A stretch of 64,000 bases of DNA from Fibrella forsythiae (GTDB lineage: Bacteria > Bacteroidota > Bacteroidia > Cytophagales > Spirosomataceae). This document shows positions 28,262-36,344 of the stretch, piece after piece. The stretch covers positions 462,075 to 526,074 of the forward strand of contig NZ_JAFMYW010000005.1 in NCBI RefSeq assembly GCF_017353175.1, given 5' to 3'. Within the stretch, counting starts at the first letter, position 1. The number at the start of each line of letters is the position of its first letter. Under the pieces are notes generated by a model. The model was not told the origin of the DNA. It saw only the letters and a list, made by a program, of their open reading frames with translations, and ran no database searches. A program made the translations under genes and the position numbers.

Positions 28262-29170
28262 TCACAAGGTCAGATTGCGTTGGTGCATGTGCCACGCATT
28301 GACATCCTTGTGCGGCGCATAGATTTTGTTCATTGGGGTATGGGTGAGATCAGCCTGTGTCTTGAAAAATTCATCAAGTGCAACAGCTGCCTTTTGACCG
28401 GCTGGATCGTTATCAAGCCAGGTGTAAGCGGTGCGATAACCGTAATCCTGGATATAGGGAATAGCCTGCTTGAGACACGACAGTGAATTGGTGACAATCG
28501 CATCGCCCTTGAATCCTTTGCCGTTCAGTTGCGTAATGGCGGACAGATAATCCATGAAGCCTTCAAAGAGATGGATACCAACTGGCTTGGGTTCCGTGCC
28601 CCGGATAAAGCTGATGGACTTCGCACCTAGAGAGCCTTTGAAGAATGGATTGCGCAATTCATAGCCGCCCTCTTCATTCGAAAAGCCCAGCGCAAAAAAG
28701 CTTTTCTGGGTATTCTGGTTACGGACGTGGATTTCTTTCAGATGACGATGGGCGATCTCCAACGGAATACCGCGCTTCTCCAGGTAATGGATTAAACCAA
28801 GATGCTGAATGGTTTTGCGGGATTTGAGCACAAGACTGGGTGCATCAGGCTCCTCGTGCTCAAAGACAGGCGGCTTGAACTGGTAGGGTGCCACACCCAT
28901 GTTATTGATCCAGCGTAAGGCATCAGAGACGGTATGCGCTTCACGACAGAATTTGAGGTAGGCACAGACCAAATCGACGGGATCACCGCCGCGTCCATCG
29001 CCGTAATCATGCCAGCGATTGGTTTTGAGATAGACCCAGAAGCTAGGGGTTTTCTCCAAACGTACAGGTGAGAGGTACAATAGACGGTGTGGCGTGGAGC
29101 GTTTGGGGTGAATGTCGAGCTGACTTAAAATCTGGGCAATAGGTATCGTATTCGCATGGGCTATATCCAT
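28262..29170 (-). CDS. Toprim-domain primase-like protein
   Basis: A 302-residue protein of the DnaG-like type found on Bacteroidota mobile elements. The N-terminal part has a CHC2-like zinc-finger fold without the full set of cysteines (RLLYLSPVRLEKTPSFWVY, WHDYGDGRGGDPVDLV). The Toprim domain follows (VGIHLFEGFMDYLSA, then YTWLDNDPAG with the DxD acidic pair). It would prime the transferred strand after conjugation. It is preceded by the HTH gene at 29233 and followed by radC, all on the minus strand. Confidence 0.87.
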   Translation of the reverse strand: MDIAHANTIPIAQILSQLDIHPKRSTPHRLLYLSPVRLEKTPSFWVYLKTNRWHDYGDGRGGDPVDLVCAYLKFCREAHTVSDALRWINNMGVAPYQFKPPVFEHEEPDAPSLVLKSRKTIQHLGLIHYLEKRGIPLEIAHRHLKEIHVRNQNTQKSFFALGFSNEEGGYELRNPFFKGSLGAKSISFIRGTEPKPVGIHLFEGFMDYLSAITQLNGKGFKGDAIVTNSLSCLKQAIPYIQDYGYRTAYTWLDNDPAGQKAAVALDEFFKTQADLTHTPMNKIYAPHKDVNAWHMHQRNLTL

Positions 29171-29232
29171 GACAGCCTCCGTATACAGAATAGAAAATAG
29201 AGAGCTAGAAAGCGGTTTAACTGGTAGGACGG

Positions 29233-29424
29233 TTATCGCGATAGACGCTGTTCGATAAATGCGTCCAGATCTGATCGTCGGTAGCGCACGGCACGACCAA
29301 TCTTGATCGGTTTAAGATCGTAACGTTTAGTACAATCCCAGACAGCTAATGTACCGGGTGAAACGCGGAGATAACGGGCAGCGGATTTACGATCGAGCAG
29401 CGGTTCGATGATCTTTTGAGTCAT
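29233..29424 (-). CDS. Helix-turn-helix excisionase-type DNA-binding protein
   Basis: A 63-residue protein with the MerR-like winged helix of excisionases (PLLDRKSAARYLRVSPGTLAVW, then IKIGRAVRYRRSDLDAFI, quoted in part). The ATG at 29424 follows GAGGAGG. Longer frames upstream were rejected because they lack a ribosome site. As the first gene of the primase-radC-ardC operon it may regulate the operon or direct integrase towards excision. Confidence 0.82.
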   Translation of the reverse strand: MTQKIIEPLLDRKSAARYLRVSPGTLAVWDCTKRYDLKPIKIGRAVRYRRSDLDAFIEQRLSR

Positions 29425-30097
29425 GGATGCCTCCTCTGAATTAAGTCCTATCATACAATGTGATGTAGGAATATATTCAGGGTATACTGAATCGACAGCA
29501 TTAAGCAACTGGAATCCAGGCTTATTAATCATAAATAATAAAAGTCGCCATAATACCGCTCGCGGGGGCTGGCCAGTTAAGCGCTTATTGCTTATTTATC
29601 AACCTGTATCCTAAACGCGGGCTGTAGCCCACTGACATAGTCACCATGTCGAGTCCCGGGTAGTGTACACCTGCCACCGTTTAGTAGCCTGCCCTGTGAC
29701 GAAGTATGCAAGGACGCATTTACAGAGTAGAGTAAATCCTCTGCTTTTACTCTACTTCCGCTGAAACTGAAATCAGCTATTGGTTGCGCTTTCCCTATCA
29801 GGCATCTTTCCAGTACAAAATGCCAGAAACCAGCTACAAAGGTTATGGAGAGGATACGCCGTCGACGGACTAAAGCAATTAAATCCAGTTGATGCTCAAG
29901 CAGCCGGACAGGCTTTATCGATTGGTTTACGGGCTTTGTCGCTAGTAAATATCATCCAGTCTTAATTAGTTGATTTGATCGTCAATAAGCGGGATGTTTA
30001 CCTAAAACAATACGCTACTCCGGTAGCACTAGTTTGAAGGAAACAAGCTGACCGCAACTCTCTAGATTCATTTCAAAACTAATTTTGATTTTGCTTT
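29425..30097. other. Intergenic region, about 670 bp
   Basis: It separates the minus-strand maintenance operon from the plus-strand gene at 30098. It holds the operon promoter (near 29430-29500) and the hairpin at 29726-29756. A 61-codon frame at 29780-29965 has no support. A possible TAnnTTTG element (TAATTTTG, 30080-30087) lies just before the ATG at 30098, but no matching -33 TTG was seen. Confidence 0.4.
29726..29756. terminator. Perfect 11-bp hairpin, possible terminator
   Basis: AGTAGAGTAAA (29726-29736) pairs with TTTACTCTACT (29746-29756) around a 9-nt loop. There is no clear T-run, so it may instead be a regulatory structure. Confidence 0.4.
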
Positions 30098-31003
30098 ATG
30101 GACAACGAAAAATTTAATTTGTCTAAAGAAGAGTTTTTGAAACTTCTTCCTCTTGTGCCCGCTTACTTGACTGCTATCAGTTCAATAAAACTAATATTCT
30201 ACTACAGTCGATTTGATATACAAATATTAGATTACATAGATATATCAGAAATACTGCTTTTCTCTATGAATGATGTTTCCTTATTCAGTGTGATTTTCCT
30301 AATTTATAGCTACATATATATAATAGGCGTTTTCAAAACAAAAAATAAACGAGTTGTACTATCCACGTCAAAACCTCTGACCTTCAGAGTACTAAGAAGA
30401 CTCGTCGATGTGAAGATCTTAATACAAATCATAATTATAATCTTTTGCGCTATAATGTATAAAAAGATATCTCAACAGCCGATGTTTACTAACACGATTA
30501 AGCATGTAGCATTAGAACCGCCTTTTGATAAATTTTATAATCGAAAGTTTGATCTTAATATGTATATACTCAATTTTTATATACCTTATGTGTTTCTAGT
30601 TATTATACTGTACATTATAGCTTCAGATATTTATGTTGAAATCGATGATTATTTAAATTCGGAAATTTCTTCTTTGAAGACCGTCTACACGATTTATGTG
30701 TCTTTTTTCTTAACTATGTTATTTATTGCAGTGTTAACTGTAATTGTTAAGGCTGATTACATAAGTCACAAGCTGAAAGACCGAAAATTCCCGATTGGTG
30801 CGCATAGATATTATACATTCACAAATGGCAACGACTCGATCCGACTGGATAGTACCTACACGTTAATTGGAAAGTCGAAAGAATATTATTTTTTTCAACA
30901 ATATAAAGACAGTCTTTTTTATAATTTAATCTTACCCACAACCACTGAGGCAAAATCTTTTTCATTTCCGCAGGAAAAATTGATAAAACATAACGATTAT
31001 TAA
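30098..31003 (+). CDS. AT-rich multi-span membrane protein
   Basis: A 301-residue protein with hydrophobic segments near 15-33, 45-75, 105-122, 158-180 and 195-218, and a soluble C-terminal tail of about 70 residues (YTFTNGNDSIRLDSTYTLIG) that looks like a small beta domain. No family is recognised. Its stop nearly touches the stop of the convergent gene at 31005. Composition marks it as acquired cargo between the maintenance operon and the integrase end. Confidence 0.65.
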   Translation: MDNEKFNLSKEEFLKLLPLVPAYLTAISSIKLIFYYSRFDIQILDYIDISEILLFSMNDVSLFSVIFLIYSYIYIIGVFKTKNKRVVLSTSKPLTFRVLRRLVDVKILIQIIIIIFCAIMYKKISQQPMFTNTIKHVALEPPFDKFYNRKFDLNMYILNFYIPYVFLVIILYIIASDIYVEIDDYLNSEISSLKTVYTIYVSFFLTMLFIAVLTVIVKADYISHKLKDRKFPIGAHRYYTFTNGNDSIRLDSTYTLIGKSKEYYFFQQYKDSLFYNLILPTTTEAKSFSFPQEKLIKHNDY

Positions 31004-31004
31004 T

Positions 31005-31679
31005 TCATCCTTTTTCTGTTCTGTCTATATATCTGTAATACAATCGATCTGCTCCGGGTCCTTTTTGTAGGTTAAATTTAGTAGCTTGTTCCAAACCCTT
31101 TGGATTGACTGGCCGGGCACATATGACCGATATTTTGTTTTCCTTAATATTTCTGCTGAGGTGAGAAATAAGATTATGCATAATTAAACCGGATGTATAT
31201 TTTCTATTGCCATAGACGGCACCAATGTAAAAAATCTTGCTTTTGCTATTGATGTGTTCAGGCGTAATCTGTCCACCCGTCCAGATATTTTTTTTTAAGC
31301 GTGATAAAGCTGTACGGGAAATTCTCATGATGGAGAAATAAGCTACGATTTCTCGCCTTGTAGATTTTTCCTGTAAGGATGTCGTTTCTTCGACTAATAC
31401 TTGAAATACTTCTTTATCTTTTTCATGCCATAATTCCATCAATGCTAAGGGAGAAATATCCTCTCCAAAGGCATGCCGTCCTAACTCATAAATAGCACTT
31501 AGATCACTTGCTTCCGCGCATAGAAAATAATGATTGACCGTGTCGTCAATGTATAGGGTATCCGATTCACCAGGAATATGGACAGGAATGGCCGGCTTCA
31601 GATTGAGTACGAATCTATAAGCTACTATAAGTACGAATGCAGCAACAATTATTAGTACTAAGAAAATGATATCCATCAC
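31005..31679 (-). CDS. Membrane-anchored GNAT-like protein
   Basis: A 224-residue protein with one N-terminal membrane helix (residues 2-24) and a soluble domain with features of GNAT acyltransferases: VNHYFLCAEASDLSAIYELG at the start, REIVAYFSIMRISRTAL as the central strands, and KIFYIGAVYGNRKYTSGLIM at the acyl-CoA loop position. The canonical Q/RxxGxG/A motif is not clear, so the call is tentative. It is divergent from the small gene at 31733 and convergent with 30098. Confidence 0.55.
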   Translation of the reverse strand: MMDIIFLVLIIVAAFVLIVAYRFVLNLKPAIPVHIPGESDTLYIDDTVNHYFLCAEASDLSAIYELGRHAFGEDISPLALMELWHEKDKEVFQVLVEETTSLQEKSTRREIVAYFSIMRISRTALSRLKKNIWTGGQITPEHINSKSKIFYIGAVYGNRKYTSGLIMHNLISHLSRNIKENKISVICARPVNPKGLEQATKFNLQKGPGADRLYYRYIDRTEKG

Positions 31680-31732
31680 TCAAAAAATTGTTATATTAGT
31701 ACTTTGTCGACGCTTACATCGGAGTTTCTGTG

Positions 31733-32020
31733 ATGGCGCATAACGAAGCACACAACACTAAAGTAAATAAATTGAAGAGTTTACCTTTGACAATCCCCGT
31801 CAAGGATGACGGATCGGTACTTAGAAATATAAAACTAAATGGTAGGAAGTCAGCTGAAATAAGCTTAGAGAAATTCCTTTCAAACGCTCTGCGAATGGTA
31901 GGTGTCAAAAAGATTTTAGGATATAAAACGCGTAGAAAGGTTGGTAAGGGAGAGTTGTATTCTCCGGACGGGATTTTTATAGGAATGGTGAAGATATGGG
32001 GGCCAGGTTTTCAAAAGTAA
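31733..32020 (+). CDS. Small basic hypothetical protein
   Basis: A 95-residue basic protein starting MAHNEAHNTKVNKLKSLPLT, with a helix (EISLEKFLSNALRMVG) and a strand-rich C-terminus. A GTG at 31730 precedes the ATG; CGGAG lies about 10 bp upstream. No family is recognised. The divergent arrangement with 31005-31679 leaves only 53 bp for both promoters. Confidence 0.55.
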   Translation: MAHNEAHNTKVNKLKSLPLTIPVKDDGSVLRNIKLNGRKSAEISLEKFLSNALRMVGVKKILGYKTRRKVGKGELYSPDGIFIGMVKIWGPGFQK

Positions 32021-32763
32021 ATGCATTCCTGTTCCTGGTGGACCGGCAGTCATGTATGAATGAGGCTATTATGGGTGCCGATCGACTTGCAGAGTATACG
32101 CCCTCCTAATACGAGGCAATTATGCATGTTTGCAAGTTATTGCAAAATGTTAGAATTCCGGAAAATACTCAAACGTTTTTTGCTATGATTTTTGGTAATA
32201 TAGGGGTAGCAGTGGCTAAAATCTAAATGAAAGTGGCTGATTAAGTGCTTGAACAGTGGTTGTGCCAGGCCTGAATTATTCTGATCATTGAGTTTGCTTG
32301 CTTCAACCCCTCAACATCGTGTTAGTCCACTGTTGGTCACGGAATCGATAACGGAGAAAGAAAACTGGTAAACGAGGCACATAGTTATACCAACATAATT
32401 TTCGATTCTAAGGGTAGCACGAGTCTTAAGATTAAGCCCTGTTAGGAAACGATTTAGTAGAGTGTGGCTCAGGCGGGCGGCGGTTTTCTGGTCGAGCAAG
32501 GCTTCCATATGATAATTTGTTGTTATTCACTACCTGAATGATCGTCTCAGTACACCGGTTTACGATCAGAATAAATTCTGTGTGTGCCCCTCACAATAGC
32601 ATGACGTCCTGTTAATAACAGATAATTTAATCGTACCTTATTATCTATCGACCTATTCCATTGGGCTTATTTATACAGCATCAGATTTAATAAATGAGCT
32701 GGCTTTCAGGGGGATAGTGTAAGGATGATAGAATAAGTCATGATCAAATAGAGGAGAAACGCG
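32021..32763. other. Non-coding region, 743 bp
   Basis: It contains a 34-codon frame at 32122-32226 (VRIPENTQTFF, FGNIGVAVAKI) and a minus-strand stretch at 32311-32508 that starts MEALLDQKTAAR, similar to the LLDRKSAAR of the excisionase at 29233. Both may be remnants. Nothing else was recognised. The promoter of the gene at 32764 lies near its right end. Confidence 0.4.
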
Positions 32764-32979
32764 ATGAACGAAGCCACCATTTTCACCCATCAACTCTCCG
32801 GTTTCTTACGGCTAGATCAGGTTTTACAATTGATACCTGTGAGCAAAGCCACCTGGTGGAATGGATGCCGGTCCGGACTGTTTCCCAAGCCCTACAAGCT
32901 GGCACCTCGCGTGACAGCCTGGAAGTTGAGTGATATTCAAAAGTGCTTAGACACATTCCCGCTCTCAGCGATTGATTAA
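32764..32979 (+). CDS. AlpA-family transcriptional regulator
   Basis: A 71-residue winged-helix protein (FLRLDQVLQLIPVSKATWW, FPKPYKLAPRVTAWKLSDIQ), the AlpA/phage-excisionase type that activates integrase genes or promotes excision. GAGGAGAA precedes the ATG. It faces the integrase at 34059 across the GIY-YIG gene and is the likely recombination directionality factor of this element. Confidence 0.88.
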   Translation: MNEATIFTHQLSGFLRLDQVLQLIPVSKATWWNGCRSGLFPKPYKLAPRVTAWKLSDIQKCLDTFPLSAID

Positions 32980-33081
32980 GGTCGTTTAACAGGAGTAGCA
33001 AGATTTGCCTAACATATTGGGCAAATCCTATCTTACTTTAGTGTCTATACCAGACCATGGTTTCAATCAAGGATTTAGATA

Positions 33082-34032
33082 ATGAGTCAGTACATCGGAA
33101 AATCTATAAAACTGTATTTGGTTGATGGCTCACCATTAGGTATGCTGACAGCCGAGATAATGAACTGGACCGGTCATATATTGATGGGTCCTCGTACTCA
33201 ACTAGCAGAATTAGTGCAACGACCTGAGATGATGCGCACTGGTGTCTATTTTTTATCTGGTCCCGACCCTGCGGTCGCAGGTAAAACATTAGTTTATATA
33301 GGTGAGAGCGATAATGTTGGAAAAAGGCTGATACAACACAATAAAGATGAGAAGAAGGACTTCTGGGAACGTGCCTGTGTCGTTACAAGCAAAGATCAAA
33401 ATTTAACAAAAGCACATGTTCGCTACTTAGAGAGCCACCTGATTGCCTTGTCTCAAGGGGCTGGTTACGCAAACATTCATAATGGCACTTCACCGGAGTA
33501 TAATTATCTACCAGAGGCGGACATTGCGGACATGGAGTTCTTCATTTCTCAGCTTCGCTTAGTATTGCCCGTATTAGGCTTAGATTTTTTAAAAGAACCG
33601 TCCAGGATTTTACCCTTATCACAAACTGATACTCATGATAGTAAACCTAAAACCTTATTAAGATCACCAGTATTCGTTGCCAAAAGTAATAAACACGGCT
33701 TAACGGCTGAAGCATGGGAAACAGGTCCTGAATTCGTGGTTCTTGCTGGTTCGGAAGCCCAACCCAAATGGATCGGCAAAGGTGACCATACATACAAATT
33801 ACTTTTTGAAAGATTAATCAGCGAAGGCAAGGTCGTTATACAACCCGATAATTTGAAAGCAATCTTTCAAGACAATACGCCCTTCTCAAGCCCAAGTGCG
33901 GCAGCCGCAATCGTTTTTGGGCGCGTATCAAATGGTAGAACTGAATGGAAAGTAAAAGGCAGTAACCAAACTTACGCCGATTGGCAAAACGAGGAACTTG
34001 CTAGTTTGAAAAGCGTGATTGGCGATGAATAG
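33082..34032 (+). CDS. GIY-YIG nuclease-family protein with DUF4357
   Basis: A 316-residue protein. The GIY-YIG nuclease core has GVYFLSG at 54-60, VYIGES at 71-76, and the catalytic arginine near 82 (GKRLIQH), with a later acid in RYLESHL. The C-terminal 100 residues match DUF4357 (GLTAEAWETGPEFVVLAGSEA, FSSPSAAAAIVFG, NGRTEWKV), often seen in defence and mobile-element nucleases. It lies between the AlpA gene and the convergent integrase gene (26 bp apart) and is a candidate restriction or element-exclusion gene. Confidence 0.87.
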   Translation: MSQYIGKSIKLYLVDGSPLGMLTAEIMNWTGHILMGPRTQLAELVQRPEMMRTGVYFLSGPDPAVAGKTLVYIGESDNVGKRLIQHNKDEKKDFWERACVVTSKDQNLTKAHVRYLESHLIALSQGAGYANIHNGTSPEYNYLPEADIADMEFFISQLRLVLPVLGLDFLKEPSRILPLSQTDTHDSKPKTLLRSPVFVAKSNKHGLTAEAWETGPEFVVLAGSEAQPKWIGKGDHTYKLLFERLISEGKVVIQPDNLKAIFQDNTPFSSPSAAAAIVFGRVSNGRTEWKVKGSNQTYADWQNEELASLKSVIGDE

Positions 34033-34058
34033 AATTGTCATTAGTAGAATACCGATTG

Positions 34059-35246
34059 CTACGCGTTCGATAACGAGTCTATGTAATCAGCCCATTCTTG
34101 CATCATCACCACACGTTCGGGCCAGAACTGTGCCCGGTCGTAGGCCCTGTCAACCTTATTCCGTGGGACGTGCGCTAATTGACGGTCAACGACTTCATGC
34201 CGGTAATTCAGTTTCTCTTTAATAGCGCTCATTGCCAATGCTCTAAATCCGTGCCCGGTCATGACTTTGGCGTACCCTAATCGTTCTAATGCTTTCAAAA
34301 TTGTATTGTTGCTGATGGGTCTGTTTCGGCGAACAATGCTGGGCAGAATATAGCCCTCCCCACCGTAAAGCTGCTTCAACTCGTTCAGAACCGCAATGAC
34401 CTGTCGGGAAAGAGGAACACGATGGAGACTGCGCATTTTCATGCGCTCCGCAGGTATTACCCACTCCGCCTTACCTAAGTTGAACTCATCCCAGGTTGCG
34501 TTGATTAGTTCTCCTGTACGCACGAAGGTTAGCAAGATTAGCCGGATAGCTAAAATGGTTTGCTTAAACAGCCGACGCTCATTGCCCGCCAGCGCTTTCA
34601 GTAATTTGGGCAGCTCGTCAATGTCGATTGCGGCAAAGTGTCCCTTCTTATATTTCTCAAGAGCCCCTTTCAGATCAGTTGTGATGTCTCGTTCAATCCG
34701 TCCGGTTATCACGGCATAGCGCATTATCTGACCAAGCACCTGCAACATGCGGTGAGCCAGGTCATGTTTGCCCCGTCCTTCAATTTCACGCAGACAGATC
34801 AGCAAATGCTGTACTGTGAGTGACGAAATGGCCTGACTGCCTATAAATGGAAAGAGGTCTTTTCGCAAACGGCCCAATAGGCATTTTGCGTAATTGGGCG
34901 ACCAGATGCCCACATTGTGGGTATGCCATTCAAGCGCGACAAGTTCAAATGTCTGCTCTTGTTTGAAGCGGGCTAGTTTTTTTTGTTCCTGTTTCTGCTG
35001 GGCTGGGTCAACCCCTTCTGATAGTGCCTGTTTGGCCCTGTCTCTTTTCTCCCGGGCTCCAACTAGGGACGTTGCAGGGTAAGGTCCGATAGTTAGTAAC
35101 TTTTCTTTGTCACAGAAATGATAACGATATCGCCAAATCCGCTTGCCAGTTGGTTTCACATCCAAGTAGAGACCACCTGCATCATAAAGGCGATACGCTT
35201 TCTCTTTAGGTTTGGCGTGTCGGCAATTAAGGTCGTTCAAAGACAT
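34059..35246 (-). CDS. Tyrosine recombinase, P4-type integrase
   Basis: A 395-residue integrase. The N-terminal arm-binding domain (DUF4102; DAGGLYLDVKPTGKRIWRYRY) and a SAM-like core-binding domain are followed by the catalytic domain. The catalytic residues are visible: R in FVRTGELINATW (about 240), HxxR in GHGFRALA (about 335), H in QLAH (about 360) and Y in RAYDRA (about 370). Such integrases use the 3' end of tRNA genes. A tRNA-Ser 3' fragment lies 171 bp upstream of the start, with arm-like repeats around it. A palindrome (CCCCTGTGGGG region, about 35250-35263) overlaps the likely promoter. Confidence 0.92.
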   Translation of the reverse strand: MSLNDLNCRHAKPKEKAYRLYDAGGLYLDVKPTGKRIWRYRYHFCDKEKLLTIGPYPATSLVGAREKRDRAKQALSEGVDPAQQKQEQKKLARFKQEQTFELVALEWHTHNVGIWSPNYAKCLLGRLRKDLFPFIGSQAISSLTVQHLLICLREIEGRGKHDLAHRMLQVLGQIMRYAVITGRIERDITTDLKGALEKYKKGHFAAIDIDELPKLLKALAGNERRLFKQTILAIRLILLTFVRTGELINATWDEFNLGKAEWVIPAERMKMRSLHRVPLSRQVIAVLNELKQLYGGEGYILPSIVRRNRPISNNTILKALERLGYAKVMTGHGFRALAMSAIKEKLNYRHEVVDRQLAHVPRNKVDRAYDRAQFWPERVVMMQEWADYIDSLSNA

Positions 35247-35284
35247 CGTACCCCCTGTGGGGTATTTTATTTAGGGATACGTAT

Positions 35285-35303
35285 TATACCCCAAATTATA
35301 CCC
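35285..35303. repeat. Left copy of a 19-bp repeat, possible integrase arm site
   Basis: TATACCCCAAATTATACCC matches the copy at 35493-35511 in 17 of 19 positions and in the same orientation. The two flank the tRNA fragment at 35418. ATACCCCACAG occurs on the other strand near 35254-35265. Confidence 0.55.
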
Positions 35304-35359
35304 GGTTTTTAGATAGACATGGCTAGTTTACGTTAAGCCATTTTAAACGAGTATAATAC

Positions 35360-35386
35360 AAAAACCCTTGAATTTCAAGGGTTTTT
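35360..35386. terminator. Hairpin with T-tail, probable terminator
   Basis: AAAAACCCTTG (35360-35370) pairs with CAAGGGTTTTT (35376-35386). On the minus strand it lies about 31 bp after the end of the tRNA-Ser fragment, where a native tRNA terminator would be. Confidence 0.65.
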
Positions 35387-35417
35387 AGACACCATGATAT
35401 GTAGATATATATAGAAG

Positions 35418-35437
35418 TGGCGGAGAGGATGGGATTC
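35418..35437 (-). other. Attachment-site core: 3' end of a tRNA-Ser gene
   Basis: The minus strand reads GAATCCCATCCTCTCCGCCA: the 3' half of a T-arm, a 7-bp acceptor strand, discriminator G and CCA. Discriminator G and this acceptor fit tRNA-Ser. Only this piece is present; the sequence further upstream does not continue as tRNA. It is 171 bp from the integrase start, where P4-type att cores normally sit. Confidence 0.75.
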
Positions 35438-35492
35438 AGAAAGAACAACTAACTAACTCTAATTAGTTGATTAATTCCTTAGTCGGGCTGGA

Positions 35493-35511
35493 TATACCCC
35501 ACATAATACCC
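35493..35511. repeat. Right copy of the 19-bp repeat, possible integrase arm site
   Basis: TATACCCCACATAATACCC, 17 of 19 identical to 35285-35303 and on the far side of the tRNA fragment. Just after it, the frame ending at 35652-35654 encodes a protein-like tail (FNALKGHKTTILEQMAQRI), perhaps a gene remnant. Confidence 0.55.
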
Positions 35512-35665
35512 TTCCATTTTTATACTGTGTTAGACAATTAAGTTTGCTTGGCCCTACTCAAAGTGAGCTTCATCCAAAATTCAACGCACTTAAAGGTCAT
35601 AAGACAACCATACTTGAACAGATGGCTCAAAGAATTAGCGACTTGATGGTTTGACCATTCTCATT

Positions 35666-36342
35666 CTAAAAAGTACTACCTACAGATCGTTTCTGGTTTG
35701 AGTATGCAACCAGCTCGGCGTGAGTGCCTCGTTTGGCAAGCACCGATTTATCAAATACCACAGTCTGATCGGCGTGGCAGACGATGCTAAGTCGATGGCC
35801 CACGATAACTACCGTGCGACCCGCGAAAAAATCGGTTAAGTTCTTCATAATCACCGCTTCATTGGCAGCATCAATACGGTCTACGCCCACGGCGACATTA
35901 CAGGCGATGGTGTCAGAAAAATAAATTCGTCCTGCAATCTCCAGAACGAATGCCTAATGTATTTCAGTGCGTATCACCCGAGCGGGTGGGTTCGTAGAAG
36001 CGAACAGCAGTTTGAGCAACGTAGTTTTGCCGCTCAGACCAACAATGGCCGTGGTTGTCCCAGCCAGTATGAAAAAGTCGACGTGTTGCAAGACTGGCTC
36101 ATTGCGCGCTCTGGGATAGGTGAAACTGACGTTCTTGAGCGTTAGGCTACGGAAAGCAGGAACTGCTCAATGCGGGGTATGACGGCGGGTGCCTCATCAG
36201 CTAGTATGTGAATTTCGTTAGGCTTCTCAAGACTGATTTTGACATTTTGAACACTTTGTGATAAGCCAAGAAGCTGACTAACGCGGCTGTTGAGCTGTCC
36301 GATGATTTGTTGCAGGGCCAGCATCGCTCCGAGTGTGTCTAA
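35666..36342 (-). pseudogene. Fragment of a peptidase-type ABC exporter gene
   Basis: Three pieces in different frames keep the order of a bacteriocin-type ABC exporter: the end of the membrane domain (LALQQIIGQLNSRV, KISLEKPNEIH), a Walker A-like piece (GLSGKTTLLKLL), and the end of the ATPase (FSDTIACNVAVG, DAANEAVIMKNL, VVIVGHRLS). The Walker A lysine and threonine remain but the ABC signature is lost. The 5' part is absent, cut off next to the stop of the nSTAND gene at 36345, so the conflict operon appears to have been inserted into or joined to this relic. Confidence 0.75.
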
Positions 36343-36344
36343 CG

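Noticed and set aside
29780..29965. 61-codon plus-strand frame
   Set aside because: Weak start and no similarity. The SIGLRALSLVN tail looks somewhat protein-like but is too little to support a gene.
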